Source: Frigoribacterium sp. CG_9.8
Lineage (GTDB): Bacteria; Actinomycetota; Actinomycetes; Actinomycetales; Microbacteriaceae
NCBI RefSeq assembly: GCF_015751965.1
Contig: NZ_JADOVH010000001.1
Location: 248,001 to 312,000, forward strand
DNA length: 64,000 nt
Direction: 5' to 3'
Position numbers and translations under genes: made by a program. Below the pieces are notes generated by a model. That model was given only the letters and a program-made list of their open reading frames with translations. It made no database searches and was not told where the DNA came from. This document shows positions 23,815-33,582 of the stretch, one piece after another (the stretch's first letter is position 1; every line of letters starts with the position of its first letter).

Positions 23815-25127
23815 GAGAAGTGTCCCCGCGGGGTTTCGAGAATGGGCTGGCGGTCCCGCACAGGCTGGTCGCTGTCGCCGCGCAACTCGGGAGTGCTGGG
23901 AAGGATATGGCCCATCCGGTCCCGTTTCGTCTCGAGGTACTGCTCATTGAAGGCTCCGACCCCCACCACAAGTGGCACCTGCTCTGTCACGATGATTCCC
24001 CTATCCCGCAGTTGACGCAGTTTTTCCGGATTGTTGGTGATCGCGCGCACTTCCGTGAGCCCGAGGTCCTCAAGGATCGACACCGCCGCACTGTAGTCGC
24101 GACCGTCGACCGGGAAGCCGAGAGCGAGGTTCGCATCGAGGGTATCGAGCCCGTCTTCCTGAAGCCGGTAGGCCTTCAGCTTATTGATGAGTCCGATACC
24201 CCGGCCCTCATGTCCGCGCATGTAGATCACGACCCCGCCCTCGGCCTGGATCTGGTCGAGCGCAGCATCCAATTGCGGCCCGCATTCGCACCTGAGTGAT
24301 TGGAAGACTTCCCCGGTGAGGCATTCCGAGTGCACCCGGATCAGGGCGCCGTTATGCGGAGTACCACTGATGATGGCGAGGTGGTCGGCTCCGGTCAACC
24401 GGTCCCGATACGCACGGAAACGAAATGAACCGTGGCTGGTGGGGATGGTCGTCTCTACTTCGAAGGTCACCCGCGATGCCTCCCAAAGCGGCACCGCCAC
24501 CGGCACCGGGGTTGTGCCGTGCTGGGTCTGGAGATAATCGATGAGCGATTCGATGGTGATGACAATGATGCCCTCGCGTTCGCCGAGTTGGATAAGACCG
24601 GGCAGCCGCATCATCTCGCCGTCTTCCGCGACGATTTCCGAGATGACACCGACCGGCGTGAGACCGGCGAGCTTGAGAAGGTCGATGGTCGCCTCGGTGT
24701 GGCCATTCCGCTCACGCACCCCCCCATCCCTGGCCCGAAGCGGCATGATGTGCCCCGGGCGGTGAACACTCGATGGAGTGGAGTCGAGGTCCGCAAGCAC
24801 GCGCAGAGTGTACGCACGGTCTGCGGCGCTGATTCCGGTGCTGATCCGATCCGCGGCATCCACCGAGACGGTGTAATTGGTGCCACGCGGATCCTCGTTG
24901 TTCGCGACCATGAGCGGCAGTTCTAGGCGGTCGGCGATCTCGTTGGTCATCGGAGCGCAGATGAAGCCGGAGCTGTTGCGCACAAGCCAAGCGAGCCATT
25001 CCTGGCTGGCGAACTGGGCGGCGAGCACGACGTCGCCCTCATTTTCCCGGCCCTCGTCATCGACGACGATGATCGGCTTACCCGCCCGCAGTTCTTCGAG
25101 GGCGGTGGGGATATCGGCGAGACTCAT
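23811..25127 (-). CDS. ribBA: Bifunctional 3,4-DHBP synthase / GTP cyclohydrolase II
   Basis: A 438-residue fusion. The N-terminal RibB domain (residues ~1-205) has [12 protein letters not shown] and the [14 protein letters not shown] block and makes dihydroxybutanone phosphate from ribulose 5-phosphate. The C-terminal RibA domain (~210-438) has the zinc cysteines in [20 protein letters not shown] and the GHEGRGIGL motif, and opens the GTP imidazole ring. Both feed RibH and RibD in the same operon; the start overlaps the ribE stop by 4 bases. Confidence 0.96.
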   Translation of the reverse strand: MSLADIPTALEELRAGKPIIVVDDEGRENEGDVVLAAQFASQEWLAWLVRNSSGFICAPMTNEIADRLELPLMVANNEDPRGTNYTVSVDAADRISTGISAADRAYTLRVLADLDSTPSSVHRPGHIMPLRARDGGVRERNGHTEATIDLLKLAGLTPVGVISEIVAEDGEMMRLPGLIQLGEREGIIVITIESLIDYLQTQHGTTPVPVAVPLWEASRVTFEVETTIPTSHGSFRFRAYRDRLTGADHLAIISGTPHNGALIRVHSECLTGEVFQSLRCECGPQLDAALDQIQAEGGVVIYMRGHEGRGIGLINKLKAYRLQEDGLDTLDANLALGFPVDGRDYSAAVSILEDLGLTEVRAITNNPEKLRQLRDRGIIVTEQVPLVVGVGAFNEQYLETKRDRMGHILPSTPELRGDSDQPVRDRQPILETPRGHFS

Positions 25128-25741
25128 GACTCGCTCCTTCCGGTTGTGGTTGATGCCAGCTCTGCGAGACGTGCAACATGGCGCGCCAGGATGTCGGTCT
25201 CGATGTTGACGGCGTCCCCGATGGCTTTGAGCCCGAGGGTCGTCACTGCGAGGGTTTCGGGAATGAGGGAGACCTCGAACCAGTCGGTGCCAACGGCGCT
25301 CACCGTGAGTGAGACCCCGTCTACCGCGATCGAGCCCTTGCGGGCGACCAGGGGTGCGACCTCCGGCGAGAGGGAGAACCTCAGCACTCTCCAGACGCTT
25401 CCCTCGGTGACGCTGAGAAGCGTGCTGGTGCCGTCGATATGCCCCTGCACGATGTGGCCGCCGAGCCGGTCGCCGACGAGGGCCGCGCGCTCGAGATTGA
25501 CCCGGGATCCGGTGGTGACTCCGGAGAGTGTCGACATGGCAATCGTCACGGCCATCACATCGGCGGTAAACCAGTCCTCGCCCCGGTCCACCACGGTGAG
25601 GCAGACTCCGCTGACCGAAATAGAGTCACCGTGGGCCGCATCCGATACGGCGAGAGGCCCGCGGATCGTGAGGCGGGCGGCATCCGTCGTCGGCTGCCAG
25701 TCGAGAACCTCGCCGAGTTCTTCGATGATTCCGGTGAACAT
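25124..25741 (-). CDS. ribE: Riboflavin synthase alpha subunit
   Basis: Dismutates two lumazines into riboflavin. The 205-residue protein has the MFTGIIEELGEV opening and two lumazine-binding repeats, each with a GDSISVSGVCLTV- or KGSIAVDGVSLTV-type block and a 'N-(L/I)E' strand (RVNLERA, AVNIETD). It begins at the A of the ribD stop. Confidence 0.96.
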   Translation of the reverse strand: MFTGIIEELGEVLDWQPTTDAARLTIRGPLAVSDAAHGDSISVSGVCLTVVDRGEDWFTADVMAVTIAMSTLSGVTTGSRVNLERAALVGDRLGGHIVQGHIDGTSTLLSVTEGSVWRVLRFSLSPEVAPLVARKGSIAVDGVSLTVSAVGTDWFEVSLIPETLAVTTLGLKAIGDAVNIETDILARHVARLAELASTTTGRSES

Positions 25742-26880
25742 CAGATGCCTTCCTGTGCATGGTCGTGAGGTGCGCGGTCGTGAGGTGCGCGGTCGTGAGG
25801 TGCGCGGTCGTGGGGTGCGCGGTCGTGAGGTGCGCGGTCGTGAATGGGCTGGCTACCGTCGGTAACCGGCCGTGCGACGACCAGCAGATCGTCGCCCAGC
25901 CGTTCGACCCGATCGATCGTCAATCGCCTGGCGTCTCCGATACCGCCGACGCCGATGTCGGTGAGGGCGAGTCGTGTGCCGCCAAGCAGCACCGGCGCGA
26001 GATAGACCAGATACTCGTCGACGAGACCAGCTGTGACGAAAGCACTTGTGAGCGTTGGGCCCCCCTCGACGAAGGCGTGGCGGATGCCCCGCACAAACAG
26101 ATCGGCGAGAATCATCGGCAGATCCCGGGTTCCGCTGATGATCGGGGCGTGCGGATGCCGGTACACCTGGGAGTCAACGGGGATCGTGCGTTCGCCGATT
26201 ACCACCGGAATGGGCTGGTGCGACATCAGCGCTTCGGTCTCGTCGCGGGCGGTGAGGCTCGGATTGTCGGCCAGCACCGTACCGGTGCCCACGATGATGG
26301 CATCACACTGCCCACGTTGTTCGTGAGCGTTCTGTCGTGCGGCAGTGCCGGTGATCCACTGGCTGGAGCCGTCCGCCGCGGCCGCGCGTCCGTCCAGGCT
26401 CGACGCCCACTTCACGCTGATGAAAGGGCGACCCAAGCGTTCGGCAGTGAGCCAGACGCGCATTGCTTCGGATGTCTCATCCGCCAGCACCCCGCACTCG
26501 ACGAGCACCCCGGCCTCACGCAACCGCTCAGCACCACCACCCGAATGTTCACCCGGGTCGGACACGGCGTAAACGACGCGCGCGACTCCCGCAGTGATGA
26601 GTGCTTCGGTGCAGGGACCCGTGAGCCCACGGTGGTTGCATGGCTCGAGGGAGACTACGGCGGTGAGACCGGTGTGACCCGCGACGCGGGAGAGCGCGTC
26701 AACCTCCGCATGGGGCGTACCCGCCCCGCGGTGCCAGCCTTCGGAGACGATGGTGCCGTCGGCATCCGTCAGCACACAGCCGACCTGCGGATTTACTCCG
26801 GACGCCGGCCCATTGGCGGCGAGCACGAGGGCGCGCCGCATCAGCGCCTCGTACGCTGTGCCTGCTGCCGCAGGGGTCAT
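25741..26880 (-). CDS. ribD: Bifunctional pyrimidine deaminase/reductase with repeat tail
   Basis: Catalyses the deamination and side-chain reduction steps of riboflavin synthesis. The N-terminal deaminase has the zinc motifs HAEVDAL and PCNHRGLTGPC; the reductase follows (SVKWASSLDGRAAA, FVEGGPTLTSAFV). The last ~33 residues are an unusual repeat of the five-residue unit His-Asp-Arg-Ala-Pro, encoded by 15-bp tandem repeats, which RibD does not normally have. It is the first gene of the operon after the FMN riboswitch. Confidence 0.94.
   Translation of the reverse strand: MTPAAAGTAYEALMRRALVLAANGPASGVNPQVGCVLTDADGTIVSEGWHRGAGTPHAEVDALSRVAGHTGLTAVVSLEPCNHRGLTGPCTEALITAGVARVVYAVSDPGEHSGGGAERLREAGVLVECGVLADETSEAMRVWLTAERLGRPFISVKWASSLDGRAAAADGSSQWITGTAARQNAHEQRGQCDAIIVGTGTVLADNPSLTARDETEALMSHQPIPVVIGERTIPVDSQVYRHPHAPIISGTRDLPMILADLFVRGIRHAFVEGGPTLTSAFVTAGLVDEYLVYLAPVLLGGTRLALTDIGVGGIGDARRLTIDRVERLGDDLLVVARPVTDGSQPIHDRAPHDRAPHDRAPHDRAPHDRAPHDHAQEGI
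25761..25844. repeat. 15-bp tandem repeat encoding the RibD tail
   Basis: About 5.6 copies of GGTCGTGAGGTGCGC in phase with the reading frame, at the 3' end of ribD. The copies differ by one base at most, indicating a recent expansion. Confidence 0.9.
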
Positions 26881-26971
26881 CCGGTGGTCTCAAATCTTCG
26901 TGTCGAAGACGGACTCCGGGCCGATGTCGACGGTCGCCGACAGCGTTCGTGCGCGCTCGAAAGCGAACACG

Positions 26972-27125
26972 CGTGCTACCTCTCATCCGGACTGAGAAGC
27001 TCTTTCGAGCCTCATTACCGTCGGTCTCGGAATTTCACCGAGTCAACCGCTACTTCCGATTCTTCGAAAGGCGCGGGTCGCGGACTATAACCGCCGGTTC
27101 GGACTTTCACCGACCCCGGAGCACG
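26972..27125 (-). ncRNA. FMN riboswitch (RFN element)
   Basis: On the minus strand the leader between the promoter and ribD carries the RFN conserved blocks in order: GGGGTCGGTGAAAGTCCG, ACCGGCGGTTATAGTCCGCG, CGGTTGACTCGGTGAAATTC, GACCGACGGTAATG and CAGTCCGGATGAGAGG. These are closed by the P1 helix CGTGCT/AGCACG. Binding of FMN would shut down transcription or translation of the rib operon. About 90 bases separate it from the ribD start. Confidence 0.96.
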
Positions 27126-27139
27126 TATTAATGTTTCTC

Positions 27140-27167
27140 AGTCTATCTAACCCGCCTGCGCTGACAA
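27140..27167 (-). promoter_or_regulatory. Candidate rib operon promoter
   Basis: On the minus strand: TTGTCA (-35, 27162-27167), a 16-base spacer and TAGACT (-10, 27140-27145), ending about 15 bases before the first conserved base of the riboswitch. This is a good match to the main sigma-factor consensus. Confidence 0.65.
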
Positions 27168-27179
27168 TATTCCTCGCTA

Positions 27180-28157
27180 TTAGTCCATCGCGGCAAGCTG
27201 ACCCGCGGTGATCTCGTCCACCACGAGGTCGGTGATCACCCCGGTTGCGACAGCCCCGCGCAGGGCCGCGAGCTTGGCCTGGCCGGAGACCACAGCGATC
27301 CGGCGGGGTGCTTTCATCAACACGGTGAATCCGGGGCCACTCGATCGGGCATTGAGTGGAATGTCGTTATGGCTGCCGTCCGCGCGGAAGAAGATTGTGG
27401 CGATGTCCCCGACCACGTGCGCGCGGGCCAGGTCGTCATAGTCCGCGCGGTCGAGGTAGCCACCGGCGTAGACATGGCTTGGCACATCGGCACTCGGTGA
27501 TCCGATGCCGAACACCGCGACATCCATCCGTCGCTGCACGGCGAGCACCCGTGCGGTGCTGCGCTCCCGCCAGAATGCCTCTTTGGTGGCCGGGTCATCG
27601 AAGAACGCGGGCACTGGGAACTGCTGCACCGTGGCTCCGAAGGCGGCACCGAAACGTCCGATGATCTCGCTTGCGTAGACCAAACCGGTGGTGTGGGCAT
27701 TGCCAGCGCCGTTGAGTTGAACGACCTGGGTGTTGCGCACAGGCTTACGTACGAGATGTCGGCTGACCGACGCGATCGTCGATCCCCACGCCACTCCAAC
27801 AATCATGGTCGAGTCGACAAAGTCGGTGAGAATCCGTGCAGCGGACATCGCAACACGGTCGAGGCGGTCGATCTCGGTCACGGCATCCCCGGTGGGCACG
27901 ATGTGGGCGGTGAGACCGAATCGGTCATGCAACTGGTGCTGCAGCTGGGTGAGTTGGTCGATTGGTGAGTGGAGGCGGATCTCCACAAGCCCGGAATCCC
28001 GGGCGAAGGCGATGAGCCGACTCACGGACGACCGGGAAATCGTCAGCTCTGAGGCGATGGCATCCATTGTGAGGTTTTGAATGTAGTAGAGGTGGGCCGC
28101 GCGCATCGCCTCAGCAGTGCGGCCGTCGCCTTCATTCTCGAAAATGTTCATCTGCAC
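27180..28157 (-). CDS. SorC-family transcriptional regulator
   Basis: A 325-residue sugar-responsive regulator. The N-terminal helix-turn-helix is AAHLYYIQNLTMDAIASELTISRSSVSRLIAFARDSGLVEI; the rest is the SorC sugar-phosphate-binding domain, with GVAWGSTIASVSRHL and NARSSGPGFTVLMKAPRRIAVVSG blocks. It is divergent from glpD with about 50 bases between the starts, so it probably controls glpD and itself in response to a phosphorylated polyol. Glycerol genes are more often governed by DeoR-type GlpR, so this pairing is notable. Confidence 0.88.
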   Translation of the reverse strand: MQMNIFENEGDGRTAEAMRAAHLYYIQNLTMDAIASELTISRSSVSRLIAFARDSGLVEIRLHSPIDQLTQLQHQLHDRFGLTAHIVPTGDAVTEIDRLDRVAMSAARILTDFVDSTMIVGVAWGSTIASVSRHLVRKPVRNTQVVQLNGAGNAHTTGLVYASEIIGRFGAAFGATVQQFPVPAFFDDPATKEAFWRERSTARVLAVQRRMDVAVFGIGSPSADVPSHVYAGGYLDRADYDDLARAHVVGDIATIFFRADGSHNDIPLNARSSGPGFTVLMKAPRRIAVVSGQAKLAALRGAVATGVITDLVVDEITAGQLAAMD

Positions 28158-28207
28158 ATCCGTTCATGAGCGTTGGAATTTCTCTCCAGGCAATGCATGC
28201 TCAGTGT

Positions 28208-29911
28208 ATGACTTCCTCAACCCCACGAACCGACGTCGTTTCCCTCATTCAGCACCCGCGTTCCCAGGTGCTGGTGATCGGGGGAGGCATCAATGGTGCC
28301 GCCACCTTCCGCGAGCTTGCACTTCAAGGCGTCGACGTCACACTGATCGAGCGTGGCGACTACATTTCCGGCTCCTCCGCGGCGTCGTCACACATGATCC
28401 ACGGTGGCATCCGCTACCTCGAGAACGGCGAGTTCCGGCTTGTCCGCGAGGCGGTCCAGGAGCGCAACCGGCTACTGAAGACTGCACCGCATTACGTGAA
28501 GCCGCTGCAGACGACCATTCCGATCTTTTCGCTGTTCTCGGGTATCGCCGCAGCGCCGCTGCGATTCCTCACCCACAAGCAGAGCAGCACAACTGAGCGG
28601 GGAGCCCTGCTCATCAAAGTGGGACTCGCTCTCTATGACTCTTTCTCCCGCGACGGGGGCAGCGTGCCACGCCACGAGTTCCACGGCCGCCGCAAATCGC
28701 TCGCTCACCAGCCCGCGCTCAACCCCGACCTCAAGTACACCGCCACCTACTATGACGCCGTGATGGTGCATCCCGAGCGCCTCGGCCTCGACGTGCTCCT
28801 CGACGGCGTGGCCGCGGGCGGTCGTGCCGCAAACTACGTCGAAGCGGTGGGCGCTGTGGACGGCGGGGTACTGGTGCGCGACCTGGTTACCGGCGATGAA
28901 TTCGTGCTCTCCGCCGACGTCGTCGTGAACACCTCGGGCCCCTGGACCGACCTCACCAACGGCGCCCTCGGTGCACCGACTACGTTCATGGGCGGCACGA
29001 AGGGCTCGCACATCGTGGTCGACAATCCGGAGTTGCTTGCCGCGACGAAGGGCCGTGAATTGTTCTTGGAGAACGCGGACGGCCGTGTCGTTCTGGTTTG
29101 CCCGATCAAGGGCCGCGTGCTCATTGGCACGACCGATGTGGATGCCGACCCCCGCGATCCGATGATCGAGACAGACGAAGACACCGACTACTTCTTCAAG
29201 CTCGTCTCCCGCGTGTTCCCGGGAGTGGCACTCGACCGCTCGCAAATCGTCTTCACCTATGCGGGCATCCGCCCCCTTCCCCGCCACGACGATGAAGCTC
29301 CCGGCTTCGTCTCCCGCGATTACCGCATCGAGAAGAGCAACTTCGGCGGCTCTCCGCTGCTCAGCCTGGTCGGTGGAAAGTGGACCACCTTCCGCGCCCT
29401 CGGAGAGCACATGACCAACGACGTACTCGCGATCCTGAAGCGCGCGCGCACCGCCTCCACCACGACCTTGTCAATCGGCGGCGGAGTGGGCTTCCCCACC
29501 ACCGAGCCCACCCGAAATGACTGGATCCAATCCCATGCGGTCGGCGTGAGTCGTTCCCGGGTGGCCGAGTTGCTCACCCGCTATGGCACCAGGGCGACCG
29601 AGTTCATCGCGGCGATCATCGAAGGAAACGATGTCGCCCTGCGCACGGCCCCGAACTACACAACCACCGAGCTGGATCACCTCGTGCGCACGGAAAGTGT
29701 CGTGCACCTCATAGACGTACTGCTTCGTCGCACTGACCTCGCGTTCATCGGTGCCGTTACCGGCCCGATGATCGACGAGCTGGCGACCATCGTCGGCGGG
29801 TCTCTTGGTTGGACCAGCGAACAGTGTGCGGCCGAGATTGTCGCGACTCGTGAAATCCTCACCACGATGCACGGTCAGGCTTTCACCGAACAGGCTGCGG
29901 TCGCCGGCTAG
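28208..29911 (+). CDS. glpD: Glycerol-3-phosphate dehydrogenase (aerobic, FAD)
   Basis: Oxidises glycerol 3-phosphate to dihydroxyacetone phosphate and passes electrons to the quinone pool at the membrane face. The 567-residue protein has the FAD motif VLVIGGGINGAATFRELAL, SSAASSHMIHGGIRYLENG, the catalytic DAO domain (PIKGRVLIGTTDVDADP; FTYAGIRPLPRH) and LVGGKWTTFRALGEHM. It also has the C-terminal DAO_C domain. ATG 28208 is chosen for family fit; the frame is open to 28166. Divergent from the SorC regulator. Confidence 0.93.
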   Translation: MTSSTPRTDVVSLIQHPRSQVLVIGGGINGAATFRELALQGVDVTLIERGDYISGSSAASSHMIHGGIRYLENGEFRLVREAVQERNRLLKTAPHYVKPLQTTIPIFSLFSGIAAAPLRFLTHKQSSTTERGALLIKVGLALYDSFSRDGGSVPRHEFHGRRKSLAHQPALNPDLKYTATYYDAVMVHPERLGLDVLLDGVAAGGRAANYVEAVGAVDGGVLVRDLVTGDEFVLSADVVVNTSGPWTDLTNGALGAPTTFMGGTKGSHIVVDNPELLAATKGRELFLENADGRVVLVCPIKGRVLIGTTDVDADPRDPMIETDEDTDYFFKLVSRVFPGVALDRSQIVFTYAGIRPLPRHDDEAPGFVSRDYRIEKSNFGGSPLLSLVGGKWTTFRALGEHMTNDVLAILKRARTASTTTLSIGGGVGFPTTEPTRNDWIQSHAVGVSRSRVAELLTRYGTRATEFIAAIIEGNDVALRTAPNYTTTELDHLVRTESVVHLIDVLLRRTDLAFIGAVTGPMIDELATIVGGSLGWTSEQCAAEIVATREILTTMHGQAFTEQAAVAG

Positions 29912-30006
29912 TCCGGTCCATCCGCGGGGTGCGGGGCATCAGGTGTGGAACGCCAGCAGGCGTGGCACGCCGTTGCGACACTGGACAGTGCGCCTAAGCG
30001 GTGTGC

Positions 30007-30567
30007 TTACAACGGCCATCCGGGATGCTCGACACGAGGCGCAGCCACCCGCAACACCCCGTGCCAGGAGTCTGGATGCGTGCCGTCACGAAACGTCAGC
30101 GTGGTTGGCCTCTCGCCGGTGAATTCGAAGCCCGACTTGCGGGCAACGGAGACGGATGCCGCATTGCCGGCGACACATTCCCAGGCGATCTCGGTGAGGT
30201 CGAATTCGCTGGCGAGCCACTCCGTCACGGCAACGACAGCCTCGGTCATCAGCCCTTTTCCGCGGTGAGGCGCACCGAGCCAAAAACCGATGTCACCGAG
30301 CTCCCGGCGCCAGCCGATAACCCCGATGAGCGGGCCCTCCTCGCTGGTGCGTAGCGCCCAGGTGAGCTCGTCACCGGAGAGCCATCCGCCGGGAACGGCC
30401 CGGTACAGGAAGAAGTCGGCATGCCGAAGCTCATAGGGCCACGGCAGTGTCATCAGTGTTTCGAAGAGCGGATCGCGGCAGTACTCTGCGACCGCAAATC
30501 GGTCGGAGAGCACCGGCGAATCGAGCCACAGTCGTTCCGTTCGAAGTACCGGCGCGGGCACCTTCAT
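30007..30567 (-). CDS. GNAT N-acetyltransferase (RimJ/RimL type)
   Basis: A 186-residue acetyltransferase with the RimJ/L opening ([22 protein letters not shown]), the acetyl-CoA loop [13 protein letters not shown] and the [18 protein letters not shown] end block. The substrate is unknown; an N-terminal residue of a protein is typical. Its start overlaps the trpS stop by 4 bases, so it is cotranscribed with and translated after trpS. Confidence 0.88.
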   Translation of the reverse strand: MKVPAPVLRTERLWLDSPVLSDRFAVAEYCRDPLFETLMTLPWPYELRHADFFLYRAVPGGWLSGDELTWALRTSEEGPLIGVIGWRRELGDIGFWLGAPHRGKGLMTEAVVAVTEWLASEFDLTEIAWECVAGNAASVSVARKSGFEFTGERPTTLTFRDGTHPDSWHGVLRVAAPRVEHPGWPL

Positions 30568-31571
30568 CCCTTGGGTAACAGGCCGATGCGATCGTAGACA
30601 TTCGCCAGGGTCGCATCGGCGATGGCGGCTGCTCGATCGGCATTGCTGGCCAGAACCCGATCGAGCTCGGCGGGATCGTCGAGCAGTTCACGCGTGCGCT
30701 CCCGAATCGGCGCGAAGGTCTCGACGACGACATCGGCGAGATCTTTCTTGAAGTCCCCGTACCCGCGACCCTGGTAATCGACTTCGAGGGAGGAAATCGA
30801 CCGGTCGGACAGCACGGAGAAGATTGTGAGCAGATTGGAGACGCCGGGCTTCTCGGCCACGTCGTAGCGCACCTCGCGGCCTGCATCCGTGACGGCGGAT
30901 TTGATCTTCTTCGCGGTAACAGAGGGCTCATCGAGAAGCCAGACCACCCCGGCTGCGGATTCGGCGGACTTGCTCATCTTGGATGCCGGATTCTGAATGT
31001 CATAAATGCGGGCAGTCTCTTTCAGGATCAGCGGCTCCGGCATCGCGAAGGTCGCCCCAAAGCGCGTATTGAAGCGGTTCGCGAGGTCTCGGGTGAGCTC
31101 CACGTGCTGCTTCTGGTCGTCCCCGACCGGCACTGCAACCGCGTTGTAGAGCAGGATGTCGGCGGCCATCAGGGTGGGGTAGGCGAAAAGCCCGACCGAT
31201 GCGGTATCCGCTCCCTGCTTCGCCGCTTTGTCTTTGAACTGGGTCATCCGGCTTGCCTCGCCGAAACCCGTAATGGTGTTGAGTACCCAGGCGAGTTGCG
31301 GATGCGCGGCCACATGCGACTGCACGAAAAGCGTCGACACCTGCGGGTCGATTCCCGCAGCGATGTATTGTGCGGCGGTGCGGCGGGTGTTTTCGCGCAG
31401 GGCGGCCGGCTCCTGCGCGACAGTGATGGCGTGCAGGTCGACGATGCAGAAGATGGCATCGTGGGTGCTCTGCAACTCTTTCCACTGCAACAGTGCACCG
31501 ATGTAGTTACCGATATGGAGAGACTCGGCCGAAGGCTGCATGCCTGAGAACAGGCGGGGTTTGGAACTCAT
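30564..31571 (-). CDS. trpS: Tryptophanyl-tRNA synthetase
   Basis: A 335-residue class I aminoacyl-tRNA synthetase charging tRNA-Trp. It has the [20 protein letters not shown] opening, with HIGN in place of HIGH (residues 19-22), the [21 protein letters not shown] tryptophan-binding block and the KMSKS loop at 198-202. Length and layout match bacterial TrpRS. Confidence 0.96.
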   Translation of the reverse strand: MSSKPRLFSGMQPSAESLHIGNYIGALLQWKELQSTHDAIFCIVDLHAITVAQEPAALRENTRRTAAQYIAAGIDPQVSTLFVQSHVAAHPQLAWVLNTITGFGEASRMTQFKDKAAKQGADTASVGLFAYPTLMAADILLYNAVAVPVGDDQKQHVELTRDLANRFNTRFGATFAMPEPLILKETARIYDIQNPASKMSKSAESAAGVVWLLDEPSVTAKKIKSAVTDAGREVRYDVAEKPGVSNLLTIFSVLSDRSISSLEVDYQGRGYGDFKKDLADVVVETFAPIRERTRELLDDPAELDRVLASNADRAAAIADATLANVYDRIGLLPKG

Positions 31572-31625
31572 CTGTTCAGTCTTCCAGAATATGCAGCGGG
31601 GTCCACGCGCTCGCCGCAGCGCTGG

Positions 31626-32474
31626 TCAGACCACGTAGTCGACGACCACCGGGGAATGGTCCGACCAGCGGGTGTCCCATGCGGAGGCACGATCCACCGC
31701 GTAGTTAGTGACGGATGCCGCGAGCTCGGGCGACGCAACATGGTAATCGAGGCGCCAACCGGTGTTGGTATCGAACGCCTGGCCGCGCTGGGACCACCAG
31801 GTGTAGGGTCCCTCGACCTCGCCTGCCCACTGGCGCCCGACATCCACCCAGCCGAGCCCTCGTCGAGTTTTGCCGTCGACGCAGGCCACATTTTTGCCGA
31901 CCGGCCCAAAGAATTTGTCGAAGTAGGCGCGCTCTTCGAGCAGGAAACCCGCGCTCTTGCGGTTACCGCGCCAGTTCTTTATGTCAATTTCACGGTGCGC
32001 CACGTTGAGATCTCCGACAATAAGAACGCGTGGTGAGTGTGCTGTGAGCTGCGGAAGGCGCTTCGTCATGGCGTCGAGAAACTTGTACTTCTCAATCATC
32101 TTCGTCGGGGTTTCGGCATCGCCGGAGTGCACGTACGTGCTCACCACGGTGAGAAACGCGTCGCCCACCCGATAGTCGGCTTCGAGCCAGCGACCAGCGC
32201 TGTCGAACTTCTCGTCTCCGAGTTCGACACGATGAATCTCCGCGCGACTGCGGCTAGCCAGGGCGACACCGGCCCGCCCCTTCGCAGTCGCGGCATCGTG
32301 CAGGATATTCCACCCCGGCCCGAGCAGGTCTTCGAGGTCGGTGGTGGCCGCCCGCACCTCCTGCAGAGCGAGGATGTCCACATCCCGCGCCTCTAGCCAG
32401 TCGCCCATGCCCTTGCGGAACGCGGCCCGCACACCGTTGACATTGACACTGGCGATGCGAATTGGAGTGCTCAT
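31626..32474 (-). CDS. xth: Exodeoxyribonuclease III / AP endonuclease
   Basis: A 282-residue Mg-dependent DNA repair nuclease. Signature residues are in IASVNVNGVRAA, LALQEVRA (the metal-binding Glu), VVSTYVHSG, VGDLNVAHREIDIKN (catalytic Asp/Asn) and the C-terminal WSDHSPVVVDY (the Asp-His pair). It removes 3'-blocked ends and cuts at abasic sites. It is a single gene between trpS and the YihY gene. Confidence 0.94.
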   Translation of the reverse strand: MSTPIRIASVNVNGVRAAFRKGMGDWLEARDVDILALQEVRAATTDLEDLLGPGWNILHDAATAKGRAGVALASRSRAEIHRVELGDEKFDSAGRWLEADYRVGDAFLTVVSTYVHSGDAETPTKMIEKYKFLDAMTKRLPQLTAHSPRVLIVGDLNVAHREIDIKNWRGNRKSAGFLLEERAYFDKFFGPVGKNVACVDGKTRRGLGWVDVGRQWAGEVEGPYTWWSQRGQAFDTNTGWRLDYHVASPELAASVTNYAVDRASAWDTRWSDHSPVVVDYVV

Positions 32475-32502
32475 GATGGGAGCCTAGCGAAGACGGATGA
32501 CG

Positions 32503-33486
32503 TTATTTCGAGCGGTCAACAGGTTGCCTGCGCGAACCCTGGTGGCGCTCGGACGGGATCACGACGGTGAGCTTGCGCGTGAGCGAGGCGGTCTGGCCGT
32601 GGTCAGCGAGATCGACGGAAATCCAGGTTGCCGCGACCAGGATCACCTGGCAGATCAGCCCGAACCAGATCAGCAGACCGAGGATCACCGCAAACGACGC
32701 CAGTAATGGATTCTGGCCCGCGCCCCGTACGATCATCGCGCCGAGCACCTTGAGGATGCCGAGAGCCAGGCCGCCGAGTAGGGAACCGGTGGCGAGACGC
32801 CGCCACGGGATCCGCACCGCAAGCAACACGCGGAACAACCCCGCAAGCACGACGGTGTCGATCGCGAGGGCGCTGAGGAGCCCGACGGCATGAGCAATGC
32901 CAGCTGCCAATGTGGTCATGTACCCGACACCCACGAGATCGAATACGAGGTCGAGGGCGCTGGTGGACAATACGGAGATTGCGGCCGAGAGAATCGTTAA
33001 GGTGGCGAAGGCGACGACAAGGGCGAGATCACGCAGCTTGAGAAGGAGGAAGAAGGTGGGGTCTGGCGGGAGGTCGAAGACAGCGCGCACCGCAGATCTG
33101 GTGGACCCGAACCAGCTGACTGCGGTCACCAGAAGAGCCACTGCGGCGATGATGCTGCTCCAACCGAGTACCCGTGAGGCGAACAGGGCAGTGAGGTCGA
33201 TGGCACCGAACCCGTTTGCGTCTCTGATGAGCCCGGGGATCGAGGTTGACAGTGTGTTGACTACCGCATTTTTTAGGCCGGGGTTCGACTCGAGCGAGAG
33301 CCCGAGCACCGCGAAACCCACGTAGAGCGCGGCAAACACGCTGTATAGCGCGACGAGGCTGAGTCCGCTGGCGAGGATCGGGCCGTTCTTGGCAGAATAC
33401 TGCGTGAATACCCGCACCGGTCTCAGCGTCATGATCTTTGCGACGGCCATCCGGGCTGCCTTGCGCATCCGTTTCCTCTCGATCAT
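32503..33486 (-). CDS. YihY/BrkB-family inner membrane protein
   Basis: A polytopic protein with about six membrane helices and the YihY family pattern (AKNGPILASGLSLVALYSVF at the first helix; GSTRSAVRAVFDLPPDP in the central loop; the final long segments around IVRGAGQNPLLASFAVILGLLIWFGLICQ). The early RNase BN label for the family is not accepted, and its role is unknown. ATG 33486 with GGGTG just before it is preferred over 33519. A highly charged C-terminal tail follows the last helix. Confidence 0.88.
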   Translation of the reverse strand: MIERKRMRKAARMAVAKIMTLRPVRVFTQYSAKNGPILASGLSLVALYSVFAALYVGFAVLGLSLESNPGLKNAVVNTLSTSIPGLIRDANGFGAIDLTALFASRVLGWSSIIAAVALLVTAVSWFGSTRSAVRAVFDLPPDPTFFLLLKLRDLALVVAFATLTILSAAISVLSTSALDLVFDLVGVGYMTTLAAGIAHAVGLLSALAIDTVVLAGLFRVLLAVRIPWRRLATGSLLGGLALGILKVLGAMIVRGAGQNPLLASFAVILGLLIWFGLICQVILVAATWISVDLADHGQTASLTRKLTVVIPSERHQGSRRQPVDRSK

Positions 33487-33582
33487 CACCCGTAGCCCAA
33501 TGAAGCACCCGTAGACCACTTAAGCCTAACCAGCGCGCCGGTAGAGTTTTGGAAAGGGTGTCGCCTCGAGAAAAAGGAATCC

